Origin: Pseudomonadales bacterium
GTDB lineage: Bacteria; Pseudomonadota; Gammaproteobacteria; Pseudomonadales; Azotimanducaceae
Direction of reading: 5' to 3'
Assembly (NCBI GenBank): GCA_028281005.1
Contig: JANQKS010000074.1
Coordinates: 1 to 64,000, forward strand
DNA: 64,000 bases
In this document: positions 42,682 to 52,080 of the stretch, in pieces
Layout: each line of letters starts with the position of its first letter
Numbering within the stretch: position 1 is the stretch's first letter
Program-made: the position numbers and the translations under genes
The notes under the pieces: model-generated
The model's database searches: none
Told to the model about the DNA's origin: nothing
What the model saw: only the letters and a program-made list of their open reading frames with translations

Positions 42682-44898
42682 ATGTTGACACGGGTGTTTG
42701 CAGGAGTGTGTGTGGTTATGGGGCTGCTGCTGCCCGGCTGCGGTGGTGGCGGCGGCGGTAGCAATCAAGCACCACAAAACCCTCCTCCGGCCGCTAATCC
42801 GCCACCCGCCGACCCTTTTGGGCTCACAGAGCGAAAATCGCTGGTTTCTCTAAATCTGCCGCTGGCGGGCACCACGCCCGGCACGTTTACGTTACAAAAC
42901 GCCTTCTCAAACTTAAGCTTCAACGCAGCCCTTTTTGTCGCAGGGGTCCCGGGCGAAAACCGTTTGGTCGTGGTTGAGCAAGGCGGCCGCATCTTAGCCT
43001 TTGACGACGATGCCTCCACCACCACAACCCGGGCCGTGCTGAATATCAGCGGCCAGGTGGTGTTCAGCGGTGAACAAGGCCTGCTGGGGCTGGCCTTTGA
43101 TCCAGATTTCACCCTCAACCGCTACATCTACCTGCACTACATTGGGGGCAGCCCGCGCCGCTCTGTCATCGCCCGTATGACCTGGGATGCCGGTACAGAC
43201 AACATCGACCCCGCCAGCGAAAAGATCATTCTCGAAGTGGGCCAACCCTACAGCAACCATAATGCCGGCATGCTGGCATTTGGACCCGATGGCTACCTCT
43301 ACATCGCCATGGGCGACGGCGGCAGCGGCGGTGATCCGCAGAACTACGCACAAAATATGGACTCGCTGCTGGGCAAAATATTGCGCGTCGATGTACACCC
43401 GGCAAACCCCAGTGATCCTTACGACATTCCCGCGGACAACCCATTTGTCGGCCAAGCCGGCGTACGCCCGGAAATTTGCGCCAGCGGTCTCCGCAACCCC
43501 TTTCGCTTTTCTTTCGACCGGCAAACGGGTGAGCTCTGGGCTGGGGACGTCGGCCAGGGTGACCGCGAAGAAATTGACCTGATCGAGTGTGGTAATAACT
43601 ACGGCTGGCGGGTGTTCGAAGGCACCGAGCGCTTCAACGATTCGCTCAACACACTGCCGGATTCTGCGTTCACCCCGCCGGTGTACGAGTACAACCATTC
43701 CCTCGGCTTTTCTATTACCGGCGGCTACGTTTACCGCGGCAACCGCATCGCCTCTTTGGTGGGACGGTACCTCTACACCGACTTTGGCAGCGGCACAGTG
43801 TGGGCGTTAGAGTGGGACGGCAGCCGAGTGTTGTCTAACATCGAATTAGCCACTGCCTCCTCCCCCACCAGTTTCGGCGAAAAGAACAACGCCGAGCTGC
43901 TCATCGTGTCACGCAATAACGGCTTGTTTGAGCTGGTAGAAACCAGCGGCGGTGGCGGCGCGCTGCCCAACCTGCTGTCGGACACCGGTATCTTTGCCAA
44001 TCTTGCCAACCTCACTGCGGCAGACGGCTTTATCGAATATACGCCGCAAGTGCCGTTCTGGTCCGACGGTGTCAGCAAACGCCGTTGGGTGGGGATCCCG
44101 GACAGTGCAACCGTCACCTTTGCGGAGGATGACTTAGCTTTCCCAGTGGGGACGGTCACCGTCAAACATTTTGAAGTTGAGCTGCAGACCGGTGATCCAA
44201 GTTCGCTGCGGCGCTTGGAGACACGTGTTTTTATCCATACCGCCAACCAAGGCTGGCAAGGTTTCACTTACCGTTGGAATGGTGCAGGTACCGACGCCAC
44301 GCTGCTCAGCGCTCGCGAAACCGAAATGCTCTCCATTACGACCGGCGGCTCCACCCAGCAGCAGATGTACGAATACCCCAGCCGCACCGACTGCCTGCTG
44401 TGCCACACTGATGTAGCGGGACTTACGCTGGGCTTAAAGACAGCGCAACTCAACAGTACCTTCGACTACAGCGGTGTGGTTGATAATCAACTGCGCAGCT
44501 GGAACAACATTGGCTTGTTTAACCAAGACATCGGCGCACCGGATCAATACGCCACCCTACCGAATCTCGAGGATGTCAACGCATCAACCGCGCTCCGCGC
44601 ACGGGCCTATCTGGACGTCAACTGCAGCAACTGCCACCGCAGCGGTGGACCCACCCCAAGCTCTTTAGACTTACGTTTTGAGGTCAGTGACGCCAATCTA
44701 AATGCCATTGACGTTGCGCCCTTAAACGGCGACTTAGGCATCGGCAACGCCCTACTGATTGCCCGTGGGGAGAAAGAGCGCAGCGTATTGTGGCAGCGTC
44801 TACGGCGGTTAGACGGCGAACGTATGCCGCCGCTCTCCAGCCACGTGGTGGACCAATCCGCGGTAGATCTGATCGGCGCATGGATCGATAATCTATAG
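42682..44898 (+). CDS. Lipoprotein glucose/sorbosone dehydrogenase fused to dihaem module
   Basis: The 738-residue protein starts with a lipobox LLPGCGGGG (Cys20) and a Pro/Asn/Ala linker. Residues about 60-430 are a PQQ-type glucose/sorbosone dehydrogenase beta-propeller: ENRLVVVEQGGRI, GLLGLAFDPDF, YSNHNAGMLAFGPDGYLYIAMGDGG and GLRNPFRFSFD. Residues about 430-738 match the SO2930-type dihaem module, with CLLCH at 571 and CSNCH at 648. Electrons from sugar or alcohol oxidation could pass directly to the haems. The start is ATG 42682; start and neighbour at 42553 are divergent. Confidence 0.88.
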   Translation: MLTRVFAGVCVVMGLLLPGCGGGGGGSNQAPQNPPPAANPPPADPFGLTERKSLVSLNLPLAGTTPGTFTLQNAFSNLSFNAALFVAGVPGENRLVVVEQGGRILAFDDDASTTTTRAVLNISGQVVFSGEQGLLGLAFDPDFTLNRYIYLHYIGGSPRRSVIARMTWDAGTDNIDPASEKIILEVGQPYSNHNAGMLAFGPDGYLYIAMGDGGSGGDPQNYAQNMDSLLGKILRVDVHPANPSDPYDIPADNPFVGQAGVRPEICASGLRNPFRFSFDRQTGELWAGDVGQGDREEIDLIECGNNYGWRVFEGTERFNDSLNTLPDSAFTPPVYEYNHSLGFSITGGYVYRGNRIASLVGRYLYTDFGSGTVWALEWDGSRVLSNIELATASSPTSFGEKNNAELLIVSRNNGLFELVETSGGGGALPNLLSDTGIFANLANLTAADGFIEYTPQVPFWSDGVSKRRWVGIPDSATVTFAEDDLAFPVGTVTVKHFEVELQTGDPSSLRRLETRVFIHTANQGWQGFTYRWNGAGTDATLLSARETEMLSITTGGSTQQQMYEYPSRTDCLLCHTDVAGLTLGLKTAQLNSTFDYSGVVDNQLRSWNNIGLFNQDIGAPDQYATLPNLEDVNASTALRARAYLDVNCSNCHRSGGPTPSSLDLRFEVSDANLNAIDVAPLNGDLGIGNALLIARGEKERSVLWQRLRRLDGERMPPLSSHVVDQSAVDLIGAWIDNL

Positions 44899-44933
44899 GC
44901 ACAAGCCACAGCAAAAGAACTATGGGGGGAGGT

Positions 44934-46163
44934 ATGCAACAGGCCCTGGCGGGAATCCGCATCTGCGACTTCACGGGGCAACTGGCGGGGGCCGGTGCGA
45001 CCAAGTGGTTGGCCGCGTTCGGCGCCGAAGTGATCCGCATCGAAGATCCCGTGCGTGAAGGCCGCTGGGATATCTTGCGCGGCGGCGAACCCTTTAAGCC
45101 CGGCCAGCGCGGCTTAGAATACGGCGGCGGATTTAACAACCACAACACCGACAAACTGGGTATCACGCTTAACCTCCGTACCGACAAAGCCAAACAAATC
45201 CTTACCGAATTGATCAAAATCTCCGACGCGGTGACGGAGAATTTTGCTGCCGGGGTGCTGGACAAATGGGGATTTGGCTACGAGCAGTTAAAGGCTATCA
45301 AACCGGACATTGTCTACGTCTCAAACTGCGGCTTCGGCCACGTTGGCCCTTACCATCAATACAAAACCTGGGGGCCGATCGTACAGGCGGTGTCTGGCCT
45401 CACTTTCAGCTCCAGCTTGCCGGACCAAGAACCGGCAGGCTGGGGTTACAGCTACATGGACCACACCGGTGGCTACTACATGGCCATGGCCATCATGTTG
45501 GCCTTGCTGCACCGCCAACGCAGCGGCGAAGGCCAATGGGTGGACCTGGCGTGCACCGAAGCTGCGGTCACCTTAAACGGTCCAGCCCTGCTGGACTGGA
45601 GCGTCAACCAGAATCCCATGCGTGGTGAAACGGCACCCCATTCGAATCGCAGCCAATATGCCCCCATGGCGCCTCACGGGATCTACCCTTGTGCCGGAGA
45701 AGACGAATGGATCGCCATCAGTTGCCGCGACCAACAAGATTGGCAACACCTCGCCGCTATCATCGCAGCTGATTGGACCGCCACATTTGATGCGCAGCAG
45801 CACCGACTGGCACGGCAGGACAAACTCGATACCTACATGAGCCGCTGGACGCTCGAGCACAATAAGTTTGAGTTGCAGGAGCGCTTGCAGGCGCTGCCGA
45901 TACCCGCCGCGGCGGTGCAGAAACCGGCGGAACGTATTGAGCAGGATCCGACCACCGGTAACTTCGGGTTATGGCCAACCATCCAGCACAGTGCCATGGG
46001 TGAAGTACAAGTGGACGGTATGCCGGTGCACTTTTCTGAGACCGACTGGCAAATGCACCATGGTGCGCCGTGTTTGGGTGAACACAACGAGCACGTCCTC
46101 ACCACCCTGCTAGGACTGTCTGCGCAGGAAGTGCAAGCGTTAGCAGAAGAAGGTGTGTTATGA
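44934..46163 (+). CDS. CaiB/BaiF CoA-transferase 1
   Basis: The 409-residue protein is a class III CoA-transferase: LAGIRICDFTGQLAGAGATKWLAAFGAEVIRIED, DKLGITLNLRTDKAK, SDAVTENFAAGVLDKWG and the catalytic region GFGHVGPYHQYKTW, then YMDHTGGYYMAMAIMLALLHRQRSGEGQW. It moves CoA between an acyl-CoA and a free acid. Start is uncertain: ATG 44922 lacks a site, while ATG 44934 follows GGAGG with little spacing. Overlaps the next transferase gene by four bases (ATGA), suggesting a heteromer. Confidence 0.88.
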   Translation: MQQALAGIRICDFTGQLAGAGATKWLAAFGAEVIRIEDPVREGRWDILRGGEPFKPGQRGLEYGGGFNNHNTDKLGITLNLRTDKAKQILTELIKISDAVTENFAAGVLDKWGFGYEQLKAIKPDIVYVSNCGFGHVGPYHQYKTWGPIVQAVSGLTFSSSLPDQEPAGWGYSYMDHTGGYYMAMAIMLALLHRQRSGEGQWVDLACTEAAVTLNGPALLDWSVNQNPMRGETAPHSNRSQYAPMAPHGIYPCAGEDEWIAISCRDQQDWQHLAAIIAADWTATFDAQQHRLARQDKLDTYMSRWTLEHNKFELQERLQALPIPAAAVQKPAERIEQDPTTGNFGLWPTIQHSAMGEVQVDGMPVHFSETDWQMHHGAPCLGEHNEHVLTTLLGLSAQEVQALAEEGVL

Positions 46164-47395
46164 GCGCGCTACAGGGAATCCGCGTGGTGGAATTGGCCAA
46201 CGAGCGCATCGCGTTTGCCGGCAAGCTAATGGCTGACATGGGGGCCGAGGTCATCCTCATCGAGCCGCCCGGCGGCGACAACAGCCGTAACTATCCGCCG
46301 TTTTTGGACAATCAGCCGGGTGCAAACCGCAGCCTGTACTTCTGGCACTACAACACCAGCAAACGCAGCGTTGTGCTGGATCTAAACCTCGAGCAAGACC
46401 AAGACACCTTCAAACAACTGATCAGCACGGCGGATGTGTTGCTCGAATCTGAACCAACCCAGCGGCTGGCTGGTCTGGGTCTAGACTATGCGGATCTGAA
46501 ACCCCTACAACCAGGTCTGATCCACGTGGCCATGACCCCGTATGGCCGTGATGAACCCAAAAGTGACCTGCCGTTCACCGACTTAACGCTGATGGCGGCG
46601 GGTGGGCCGCCCTGGAGTTGTGGCTACGACGACCACAGTCTGCCGCCGGTACGCGGCTGGGGTAACCAGGGTTACCACACTGGCTGTCACTATGTGTTTT
46701 TGAGCGTGCTCACCGCCCTGTTACACCGTGGCATGCAAGGCAATGGTGACAAAGGTCAGTTCATTGATGTCTCGATGACCGCGGCGTTAAACGTTACCAC
46801 CGAAGCCGCCAGCTACGGCTGGCTGGTCAACAACAGCACCGTACAACGGCAAACCGGCCGCCACGCCGCACCCAAACCCACCGGAGAAACACAAATGCAG
46901 TGTGCGGACGGCCGCTACGTCAACACCGGTGTGCCGCCGCGCTTCCCACATGAGTTTGCCAAGCTGCTGGGTTGGCTGCGCGAGTTACAGCTGGAAGAAC
47001 AACTCCCAGAAGCAGTGTTTTTGGAAATGGGTGCGCAGTGGCAAGGACCTTTTGATCTGTCATTGTTGGGTAGCGACGATACCATCACTGCTATTTTTAG
47101 CGCTGGACGCGAAGCGCTGAAGCTCATTGCCCGCTCTGTCTCCGCCCGCGACTTTTTTATCGGCTGCCAAAACGCGGGCTTAGCCGTGGGCGCCATCAAT
47201 AGCCCAGAGGAAGCGTTTGAAGATCCGCACTTCATAGCAAGGGGATTTCAAGTACCGGTGCATCACGACGATTTTGACGCAACCTACACTTACCCAGGCG
47301 CGCCGTACAAACTACCAGCCAGCCCCTGGCAAATCTCGCGGCGTGCGCCTCACTTGGGGGAACACACGGATGAGGTGCTGGCTGAGCTTGCGTAG
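46160..47395 (+). CDS. CaiB/BaiF CoA-transferase 2
   Basis: The 411-residue protein has ALQGIRVVELANERIAFAGKLMADMGAEVILIEPPGGD, LDLNLEQDQDTFKQLISTADVLLES and the HVAMTPYGRDEPKS region, followed by GCHYVFLSVLTALLHRGMQGNGDKGQFIDVSM. The usual catalytic Asp after GxP is not evident in the SDLPFTDLTLMAAGGPP context, so this subunit may be structural. ATGA overlap with the first gene. Its 3' end overlaps the convergent amidohydrolase gene by 46 bp. Confidence 0.86.
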   Translation: MSALQGIRVVELANERIAFAGKLMADMGAEVILIEPPGGDNSRNYPPFLDNQPGANRSLYFWHYNTSKRSVVLDLNLEQDQDTFKQLISTADVLLESEPTQRLAGLGLDYADLKPLQPGLIHVAMTPYGRDEPKSDLPFTDLTLMAAGGPPWSCGYDDHSLPPVRGWGNQGYHTGCHYVFLSVLTALLHRGMQGNGDKGQFIDVSMTAALNVTTEAASYGWLVNNSTVQRQTGRHAAPKPTGETQMQCADGRYVNTGVPPRFPHEFAKLLGWLRELQLEEQLPEAVFLEMGAQWQGPFDLSLLGSDDTITAIFSAGREALKLIARSVSARDFFIGCQNAGLAVGAINSPEEAFEDPHFIARGFQVPVHHDDFDATYTYPGAPYKLPASPWQISRRAPHLGEHTDEVLAELA

Positions 47396-48744
47396 ATCTC
47401 GCGACCTGCAACCAAGGTTAGATTAACGTTTACCGCGCCGATGTCTTCGTACGCTTGGCCCAGCGAGCGATCCAGCAGACACAAATCTGCCGGCGCGCCG
47501 GGACTGATGCGCCTGGCCTCACCACCCGGCCGCTCCGGCGACGCCAGATAGCCGCGGAGCGCTTCCGACGGCGGCACACACTCCCGTCGGCCGAGACTTT
47601 GCTCAGCTTCGGTGCGGCGTTCCACCGCAGCGCGCATGTTATGCCAGGGATTAAGCGGTCCATAAGGTGCATCTGAGCTGGCCGCAACAGGCACACCCGC
47701 AGCCAACAGCGACGCATAAGGGTATAACGCGTCTAAATCTTGCGGCGCCGCCTGACGCCGAAAACGCTCCCCTCGCTGGGCAATGAACCCAGGTTGTGTG
47801 ACCACCGTTGCGCCGCATTCCAACAGCTGCGGTATCACCTCCGAGTGGATCACACCGCCGTGTTCAATGCGCACGCCGGATCTCACCTCGGCCAGCTGCA
47901 GCGCGTTTAAGGCAAACAGCAGTTCGATGTGGCTGATACAGTGAAACGCCACCACGCGACCCTTCCGATGGGCTCGGGCAAGTCTAGCAGCGAGCTTCTC
48001 CAAGTCCGGCAAATCATCTTCGTCTAACATGATCTTTAAGCCGCCAACGCGTAAACCGTCATCCCCCAACAGGCGCACATGCTGCTGCAGCTCGCCACGT
48101 TGCCGGGCTTGTTCAAACGCCACGGCTGTTGCCTCGGAATTGTTATAAGACGTATCGGTGACCCCGGTTATGCCAAAACTTGCCAGTTGTTGTGACAAGT
48201 CTTGCAAACCGCCATCCACGGCAGGCACACGCTGGCCTAGCCAGTCATCCATACGCCACAGACGCCCGGTTGGGCGACCGTGAGCATCCCGCTCGACACC
48301 TGGCTGGTCGCGCACGCCGGCCAATCCGAGCGCCCGCATGGCCGATGTGTTTAAGGTCCACAGTTTACCGCTGGCGTGTTGCACCCGTACTGGCCGCCCT
48401 GCACACAGAGCATCCAGCGCTGCGGCGTCCAAATCTCCGGCAATCGATTCGTGATAGCCGACGACGCGAATCCAACTGTCACCGACAACTTGGCTCAACG
48501 CGGTTTGTAGCGCGGTACTTTGTCCCGGTGCAAATTCTGAACAATCCAGCGAACGCAACGCCGCCGCCGTCGCGCGCAAGTGAATATGGTGGTCATGTAG
48601 TCCGGGCAGTAGAGCAGCACCCTGAGCGTCGACGACTTGAACATCTCCCGCGGGGACAGGTAATGAGGGTGCAACCGCCTCTACGACCGTGGAGCAATTC
48701 ACGTCCACGTGCTGCCCTGCCACTTCGGCGTTTTTTATCAGCAC
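47350..48744 (-). CDS. YtcJ-like amidohydrolase
   Basis: The 464-residue protein has the amidohydrolase metal site LLPGLHDHHIHL early, a VAFHCISHIELLFAL middle block and AASSDAPYGPLNPWHNMRAAVERR near the end, which gives the last Asp ligand. It belongs to the YtcJ group of uncertain substrate. The start is GTG 48744, 28 bp from the divergent ATG 48773; upstream frame to 48816 overlaps that gene. The sequence carries several Cys near the N-terminus (CST, CSEF) with no clear role. The 3' end overlaps the CoA-transferase gene. Confidence 0.85.
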   Translation of the reverse strand: MLIKNAEVAGQHVDVNCSTVVEAVAPSLPVPAGDVQVVDAQGAALLPGLHDHHIHLRATAAALRSLDCSEFAPGQSTALQTALSQVVGDSWIRVVGYHESIAGDLDAAALDALCAGRPVRVQHASGKLWTLNTSAMRALGLAGVRDQPGVERDAHGRPTGRLWRMDDWLGQRVPAVDGGLQDLSQQLASFGITGVTDTSYNNSEATAVAFEQARQRGELQQHVRLLGDDGLRVGGLKIMLDEDDLPDLEKLAARLARAHRKGRVVAFHCISHIELLFALNALQLAEVRSGVRIEHGGVIHSEVIPQLLECGATVVTQPGFIAQRGERFRRQAAPQDLDALYPYASLLAAGVPVAASSDAPYGPLNPWHNMRAAVERRTEAEQSLGRRECVPPSEALRGYLASPERPGGEARRISPGAPADLCLLDRSLGQAYEDIGAVNVNLTLVAGREIYASSASTSSVCSPK

Positions 48745-48772
48745 ACCGTGCCCGGATGTTATATTTCCAGCT

Positions 48773-49744
48773 ATGTCAGCCACCCTATCTGCCTCAGAAC
48801 TGCAGGCCATCACCACGTCCGCTTATGCAGCGGAACAACATTCTGTCGTGATGGGTTGCAACTATCTAGTGGTGGACGGCCGCACTTCTGATGTGTTGTC
48901 TTTCACGCCGGCGCACTGGCCTAACTGTGTGGTCGTCAGCCTGGGGCAGATGACCACAGCAGCTGACGTTTGTATTGGCGACGAAGCACAGCTAGACCAG
49001 GTAACAGCCGCCATCAACGCCCACCCTGAGGCAGCCGCCACGCTGGTACAACTGCTCCGCCACAACGCAGACAGCAGCATCCTCCAGGGTTTGTTTGCCG
49101 AATCTCTGGCTTACTCCACCCTGCAGCAGAGCCAAGGTTTCCAAAGCTGGCTCCAAAACGCTGAAAAACCCAGCCCTCAAGCGGACAGCGACGCGCCGCT
49201 CCTGATCGAGCGCGCACCCTGTGAAGACGGCGAACAGCTGCACCTCATTTTCAACCGCCCGAAGGTGCACAATGCCTACAGCGAGGCACTCAAGGACGCC
49301 CTCTGCGAAGCCCTGCAGCTGGCCCATGCAGACCCGCAGCTGAAGCGGGTTTGCCTGCGCGGCAACGGCGCTTCCTTCAGCGCGGGTGGTGACTTGTCGG
49401 AATTTGGCTCGGTGCAAGACGCAGCTCTTGCCCATTTGAGTCGCACCACGCGAACCGCAGGCTATCTATTGGCGACTTTGCGCTGCCAGACACGTACTGA
49501 ATTACACGGAGCATGTATCGGCGCCGGTATAGAGTTACCGGCATTTACCGATCACATCAAAGCTAAGCGCGACAGTTTCTTTCAGTTGCCAGAAGTTGGT
49601 ATGGGTCTGGTCCCCGGCGCCGGCGGTACGGTGAGTATAAGCCGGCGCATTGGACGTCAACGCACCGCGTGGATGGCGCTCACCGGGGCGCGCGTCGACG
49701 CTGACACTGCGCTTGAGTGGGGGCTAATTGATGAATTCGACTGA
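48773..49744 (+). CDS. Enoyl-CoA hydratase-like protein with N-terminal extension
   Basis: The 323-residue protein has an unusual first 130 residues (MSATLSASELQAITTSAYAA, then CNYLVVDGRTSDVLSFTPAHWPNCVVVSLGQ). The crotonase part starts near residue 145: LHLIFNRPKVHNAYSEALKD, GNGASFSAGGDLSEFG, GACIGAGIELPAFTDHIKA and PEVGMGLVPGAGGTVSISRRIG. The end is short (WGLIDEFD), lacking the last helix of the usual fold. It is divergent from the YtcJ-like gene. The extension may help oligomerise or bind a partner. Confidence 0.8.
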   Translation: MSATLSASELQAITTSAYAAEQHSVVMGCNYLVVDGRTSDVLSFTPAHWPNCVVVSLGQMTTAADVCIGDEAQLDQVTAAINAHPEAAATLVQLLRHNADSSILQGLFAESLAYSTLQQSQGFQSWLQNAEKPSPQADSDAPLLIERAPCEDGEQLHLIFNRPKVHNAYSEALKDALCEALQLAHADPQLKRVCLRGNGASFSAGGDLSEFGSVQDAALAHLSRTTRTAGYLLATLRCQTRTELHGACIGAGIELPAFTDHIKAKRDSFFQLPEVGMGLVPGAGGTVSISRRIGRQRTAWMALTGARVDADTALEWGLIDEFD

Positions 49745-49870
49745 GGCTATTTAGATGCAAGCAAGCGAATTTCCCGCTGTAGCGTCAATACTACATCCAA
49801 CCGACTTCTCACACGCAGGAGACCATGCGTTCCGGTGTGCGCTTTCGTAGACCTTAGCTTACAAGTTCCA

Positions 49871-49898
49871 AAGTTTGAAAGTTTGAAAGTTTGAAAGT
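49871..49898 (+). repeat. 8-bp tandem repeat (AAGTTTGA), three and a half copies
   Basis: Exact copies at 49871-49878, 49879-49886 and 49887-49894, then AAGT. It lies in the 174-bp gap between the ECH-like gene and the VOC gene, both of which end here. Otherwise I see nothing in that gap. Confidence 0.8.
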
Positions 49899-49918
49899 CA
49901 CAAAATAGCCGGGGTCGC

Positions 49919-51145
49919 TCAGGTGGCTGGGGTCTGAGGACCCGCCATCTGGAACTTAATCCCATCCGGATCAAAGAAAAATACGATGCCAATTTCAGGA
50001 CTGCCGCCAATGGGCCCGAGCTGCTCAAAACCAAGCTCATTCATGGTTTTTACCGACGCGGTTAGGTCTTTCACGTAAAAATTAATACGATCGATGCCGA
50101 GATGGTTCACCGGCGGCGGATACGGCGGGGCATCATCGTAGGGTTGTTTCCACTGTCGTAACTGAATGGTTGCCCCATCAGTGCCTTCTCCCAGGCTGAC
50201 GTCCACCCCCTCAAACTCGATTGGACCATCAAATCCATGGGCGGCCGCAAACTCACCGGAACCCGCTTGGGAGGCAGGCTGGGACTCGGTGAATCCCAGC
50301 AACCGGTAAAACTCACGCGAACGCTCTAAGTCGGTGACGTTCATGTTGGTGTTAACCAGCCGTACCAGGTTTGCACCCGGCGCCGCACCTTCACTTTCGC
50401 CTTCGCCTTCATCCGCTTGGATCAATTTCAGAAAGGCGCCATCCTGTTCTCTAAAAAACGCAAAACGTTCACCATTGGGAGCAGTTGTCGGAGGCGAGAC
50501 GAACGCCACCCCATTGGATTGTAAAAAACGATAGGCACCGTCGAGATCAGTAGTGGAATAGGTGGCGTACGCCATACCAATATGGTTTAGGTTTGCATAC
50601 GGCGGCTCGGAGCGATAAGACTCCCCTCTAAACTGCACCGTATCCACAAACGGCATCACCGGCGGGTTCTGCAGACTGTGCAGGGACACATAGATCAGGT
50701 AGTTGTCCTCAAAACCGAGCGAGCGCGCAAAGGTTGTGCTCGTTTCCGGCCCGGCGGGATAGATCTCCCCCTTAAATCCCAACATCTCATAAAAGGCGCG
50801 CTGGCGTTCAATGTCACTGGTATTTAAGCCAAAGTAACCCTGATGTAATAGACCAAGGTCGGCTTGGGTAATTTGCGTCACCCGTATGTCTAGAGAGCCA
50901 TCGACGCCGCTGGGAATGCTCACATCGATCGCGTTGTCGCTTTGCAAACTGATGTCGAGGACGGTATCACCTTCTCCGACTGGCATGGTCTGATCGTTAA
51001 TCTTGATGTGTGCACCAACCACGTCGTTATTGTGCAAGACCAGTTTTGCAGGGCCGTCTATCGCTTTGAACGAGGCAGAGTGTGGTCCACTGTTTTCACC
51101 GGTAAATAACTTTGGCCCAAATCGGATCAAATTGGCTTCGTTCAT
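49919..51145 (-). CDS. Two-domain VOC family protein
   Basis: The 408-residue protein has an extra N-terminal beta-rich part (about residues 1-110, FGPKLFTGENSGPHSASFKA) and then two VOC domains: QGYFGLNTSDIERQRAFYEMLGFKG with LNHIGMAYATY, and LVRLVNTNMNVTDLERSREFYRLLGFTE with NHLGIDRINFYVKDL. The last motif, FFFDPDGIKFQMAG, carries the final metal ligand region. It could be a dioxygenase or isomerase acting on an aromatic or fatty intermediate. ATG 51145 has GGAGG in front. A Glu/Gly-rich linker separates the two VOC units. Confidence 0.83.
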   Translation of the reverse strand: MNEANLIRFGPKLFTGENSGPHSASFKAIDGPAKLVLHNNDVVGAHIKINDQTMPVGEGDTVLDISLQSDNAIDVSIPSGVDGSLDIRVTQITQADLGLLHQGYFGLNTSDIERQRAFYEMLGFKGEIYPAGPETSTTFARSLGFEDNYLIYVSLHSLQNPPVMPFVDTVQFRGESYRSEPPYANLNHIGMAYATYSTTDLDGAYRFLQSNGVAFVSPPTTAPNGERFAFFREQDGAFLKLIQADEGEGESEGAAPGANLVRLVNTNMNVTDLERSREFYRLLGFTESQPASQAGSGEFAAAHGFDGPIEFEGVDVSLGEGTDGATIQLRQWKQPYDDAPPYPPPVNHLGIDRINFYVKDLTASVKTMNELGFEQLGPIGGSPEIGIVFFFDPDGIKFQMAGPQTPAT

Positions 51146-51292
51146 CGCAAGGCCTCCAAGTACAACAAGCTGACGCAGACACACTGTGTGGCATTCAACA
51201 CGCCAGCGTAGTTATACCTGTCTGACGCACTGAGGCCAAGCCAGCTCTTGCGCCACAGGGCCCAGTGGCAGCGCAACTCATATCAGGTCAAT

Positions 51293-51772
51293 ATGCGTGC
51301 TGCGGTCAACACAGCTAAACCGATGCACGAGCCAACTCAATATCGAATCCTTGCCCGCCATCATTTTGTAATCGCCATGATTGCGCTGATCTGTCCGCTG
51401 GCTGTCGGCGTTTGGTTGGGATTGGATCAATTGGACAGCTACCTGGCCAAGCTGGAACAGCTCGCAGCGACAGCGCCGAACGAAGCCGGGCTAAAACTCA
51501 AACAGTTTGGAGAGAGTATCGCCATTGCCAACGCGGTCGTGCTTACCCTATTTGCCGCCCTCATCATCCGTCATGGCTGGCGCGGCTGGCAGTCTCAAGC
51601 GATGCCACCGCGGGGTAGCTGGATTATCGAGGGACAAAGGACTTGGGCCGGAGAACACGCGGTGCGTATTGCCCAATTTACCGTGGCTGTCGGTGTCATT
51701 TTGATGATTCTAGGTGTCGCCAGTTCAGCGCTGTTGTGGGATTTAGGCCGCTCAATCAGCGTGACCCAATAG
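51293..51772 (+). CDS. Hypothetical membrane protein
   Basis: The 159-residue protein has three likely membrane segments: FVIAMIALICPLAVGVWLGL near residue 25, then AIANAVVLTLFAALII near 75, and FTVAVGVILMILGVASSALL near 130. There is a long polar loop between the first two. I recognise no family. ATG 51293 has AGGT five bases upstream; the frame continues to 51248 and also has ATG 51323. Function unknown. Confidence 0.6.
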   Translation: MRAAVNTAKPMHEPTQYRILARHHFVIAMIALICPLAVGVWLGLDQLDSYLAKLEQLAATAPNEAGLKLKQFGESIAIANAVVLTLFAALIIRHGWRGWQSQAMPPRGSWIIEGQRTWAGEHAVRIAQFTVAVGVILMILGVASSALLWDLGRSISVTQ

Positions 51773-51876
51773 CCAAGACAAACTGAAATGTCCCTTCGAA
51801 AAAAGCATTTTGAAGTGCTTCAATCGCATCTCTACGCTCAATGATATCAATCCAAGAAGAGTTGGTGAGGCAAAAC

Positions 51877-52026
51877 ATGGACAACGCAGACCACCCCGCA
51901 AGCGATACCAGGGTTCATCAAAAGGAACGCCGCCGTAACCCTACCCCGCCTGCTGAACGCTCTGGGCTGGGCCCAACGCTCATCATGCTTGGGGTATTGT
52001 CCGCCCTGGCGGTCACAGCCACGTAG
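51877..52026 (+). CDS. Small single-span membrane protein (hypothetical)
   Basis: A 49-residue frame starts at ATG 51877 after GAGG. The first 30 residues are polar and basic (HQKERRRNPTPPAERSG), and the end is one hydrophobic span (PTLIMLGVLSALAVTAT). This is a tail-anchored layout, inside the cell at the N-terminus. No family recognised; support is the start site and composition only. Confidence 0.45.
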   Translation: MDNADHPASDTRVHQKERRRNPTPPAERSGLGPTLIMLGVLSALAVTAT

Positions 52027-52052
52027 GCAAGCATTTGAGTCTTTGATAGCGA

Positions 52053-52069
52053 GCCGCAACGTCTGCGGC
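52053..52069. terminator. Stem-loop between convergent genes
   Basis: GCCGCA-acgtc-TGCGGC pairs over 6 bp with a 5-base loop, between the small membrane protein gene and the hydrolase gene. No T-run; weak support as a terminator. Confidence 0.35.
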
Positions 52070-52080
52070 GCGGTCGTCCC

